Shown in pieces: positions 6,602-6,962 of a DNA stretch of 6,962 nucleotides. The position numbers and the translations under genes were made by a program. The stretch covers positions 1 to 6,962 of the forward strand of contig JAQCAN010000129.1 of the NCBI GenBank assembly GCA_027621335.1. Reading direction: 5' to 3'. The notes under the pieces are model-generated. The model did not search any database and was not told where the DNA came from. It worked only from the letters and a program-made list of their open reading frames with translations. Numbering within the stretch: position 1 is the first letter of the stretch; every line of letters begins with the position of its first letter. Origin of the DNA: Bacteroidota bacterium. Its GTDB lineage: Bacteria; Bacteroidota; Bacteroidia; Flavobacteriales_D; JABDKJ01.

Positions 6602-6689
6602 ATGGATACGCTCTTAGGCCTCCTATCCTCTGCGCTGAATTTCAAGCAGGCTCGGTTTGATAACCTCACTAATTTCGGACATATCCGCT

Positions 6690-6697
6690 TATTTTCG
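6690..6697 (+). promoter_or_regulatory. Candidate -7 box for the secreted-protein gene
   Basis: TATTTTCG matches TAnnTTTG except for C at the seventh base, and ends four bases (CCTT) before the ATG at 6702. This is the same spacing as at aroC and hutI. No TTG is seen 17-23 bases upstream. A small palindrome, CGGA-CATA-TCCG (6676-6687), lies two bases before the box. Confidence 0.42.
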
Positions 6698-6701
6698 CCT
6701 T

Positions 6702-6962
6702 ATGAAAAGACTATTCTCCTTCCCCAGAGCCCTTTTAATTGCCGTAATTCTTGTTTTTGCAACTTCCTCAGTGAATTCACAAGTACTGGTTTCCTTTGAA
6801 CTCATAGATAGTTATACTGCAGCTGAACTGAATTTAGTGCCTGGCTTGGTGCCTCAGTTCGACATCGATTTCTATAAGATTGTCTATAACACCACAGATG
6901 CTATGGGCCAGCCAACTATTGCCTCAGGCGCCTTGGCCAAGCCGAGTACTGATGACTGTGAG
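6702..6962 (+). CDS. Secreted protein, N-terminal fragment; probable alpha/beta-hydrolase (lipase/esterase-like)
   Basis: The first 87 codons are visible and the frame is still open at the window edge. Residues 1-26 form a clear signal peptide: positive start MKR, hydrophobic core ALLIAVILVFA (10-20), then TSSVNS with likely cleavage after Ser26 (V-N-S before Q27). The mature part contains DFYKIVYNTTDAMGQPTIAS (57-76), followed by GALAKPSTDDC. From memory, this pattern (Y-K-x-x-Y-x-T-x-D-x-x-G-x-P-x-x-A-S-G-x-L) is found near the start of secreted Bacteroidota alpha/beta-hydrolases, just ahead of a cysteine and the first catalytic-domain strand. Such proteins often end in a type IX secretion sorting domain, but that part, the nucleophile elbow and the catalytic residues all lie outside the window. 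The export prediction is strong and the enzyme class is tentative. The gene is divergent from ftsE with 113 bases between their ATGs. Confidence 0.75.
   Translation, partial: MKRLFSFPRALLIAVILVFATSSVNSQVLVSFELIDSYTAAELNLVPGLVPQFDIDFYKIVYNTTDAMGQPTIASGALAKPSTDDCE

Noticed and set aside
6589..6669. 27-residue N-terminal extension of ftsE from an ATG at 6669
   Set aside because: The extension does not look like FtsE, and a -7 box lies inside it just before the ATG at 6588, where the family sequence begins.
6676..6687. CGGA-CATA-TCCG palindrome as an operator for the secreted-protein gene
   Set aside because: The 4-bp arms are too short to separate from chance in a single sequence.
6566..6799. 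77-codon + strand frame spanning the ftsE-secreted gene gap
   Set aside because: It crosses the ftsE start region antisense and overlaps the secreted-protein gene in another frame; the frame at 6702 has a signal peptide and a promoter box.
1..6962. CRISPR array, tRNA or rRNA gene, insertion sequence, toxin-antitoxin or defence genes
   Set aside because: I found no regularly spaced repeats, tRNA-like cloverleaf, transposase, terminal inverted repeats or defence-type proteins; the seven genes account for nearly all of the window.

Overview
The window looks like ordinary chromosomal DNA from a member of the Bacteroidota, most probably a Flavobacteriales-type bacterium. Three things point there. 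Promoter-like boxes of the Bacteroidota form TAnnTTTG sit just before several start codons. No gene start shows a convincing Shine-Dalgarno sequence. The protein sequences (FtsE, TrkA, HutI, TrxB) also read like the Bacteroidota versions of these families. I cannot name a genus. The DNA is almost fully coding, and the longest gap between genes is 113 bases.

Layout from left to right: the 3' two thirds of trxB (thioredoxin reductase, + strand, cut by the window edge). It faces a minus-strand block read as hutI (imidazolonepropionase), trkA and trkH (potassium uptake). Divergent from hutI is aroC (chorismate synthase, + strand). aroC converges on, and overlaps by 12 bases, a minus-strand ftsE-type ABC ATPase gene. 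Divergent from ftsE, at the right edge, is the first 87 codons of a secreted protein that resembles the start of a Bacteroidota alpha/beta-hydrolase.

The genes serve unrelated housekeeping roles: thiol redox balance, potassium homeostasis, histidine breakdown, aromatic amino acid precursor synthesis and cell division. Only trkA and trkH form an obvious functional unit, with two bases between them; hutI may be co-transcribed with them, although the 52-base hutI-trkA gap holds a possible promoter of its own.

I see no defence system, mobile element, CRISPR array, RNA gene or new multi-gene system. The most interesting signals are at gene ends. Four transcription units seem to start with a -7 box lying only 4 or 5 bases before the ATG, which predicts leaderless or nearly leaderless mRNAs. 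Three gene ends lie in short inverted repeats whose arms contain the stop codons.
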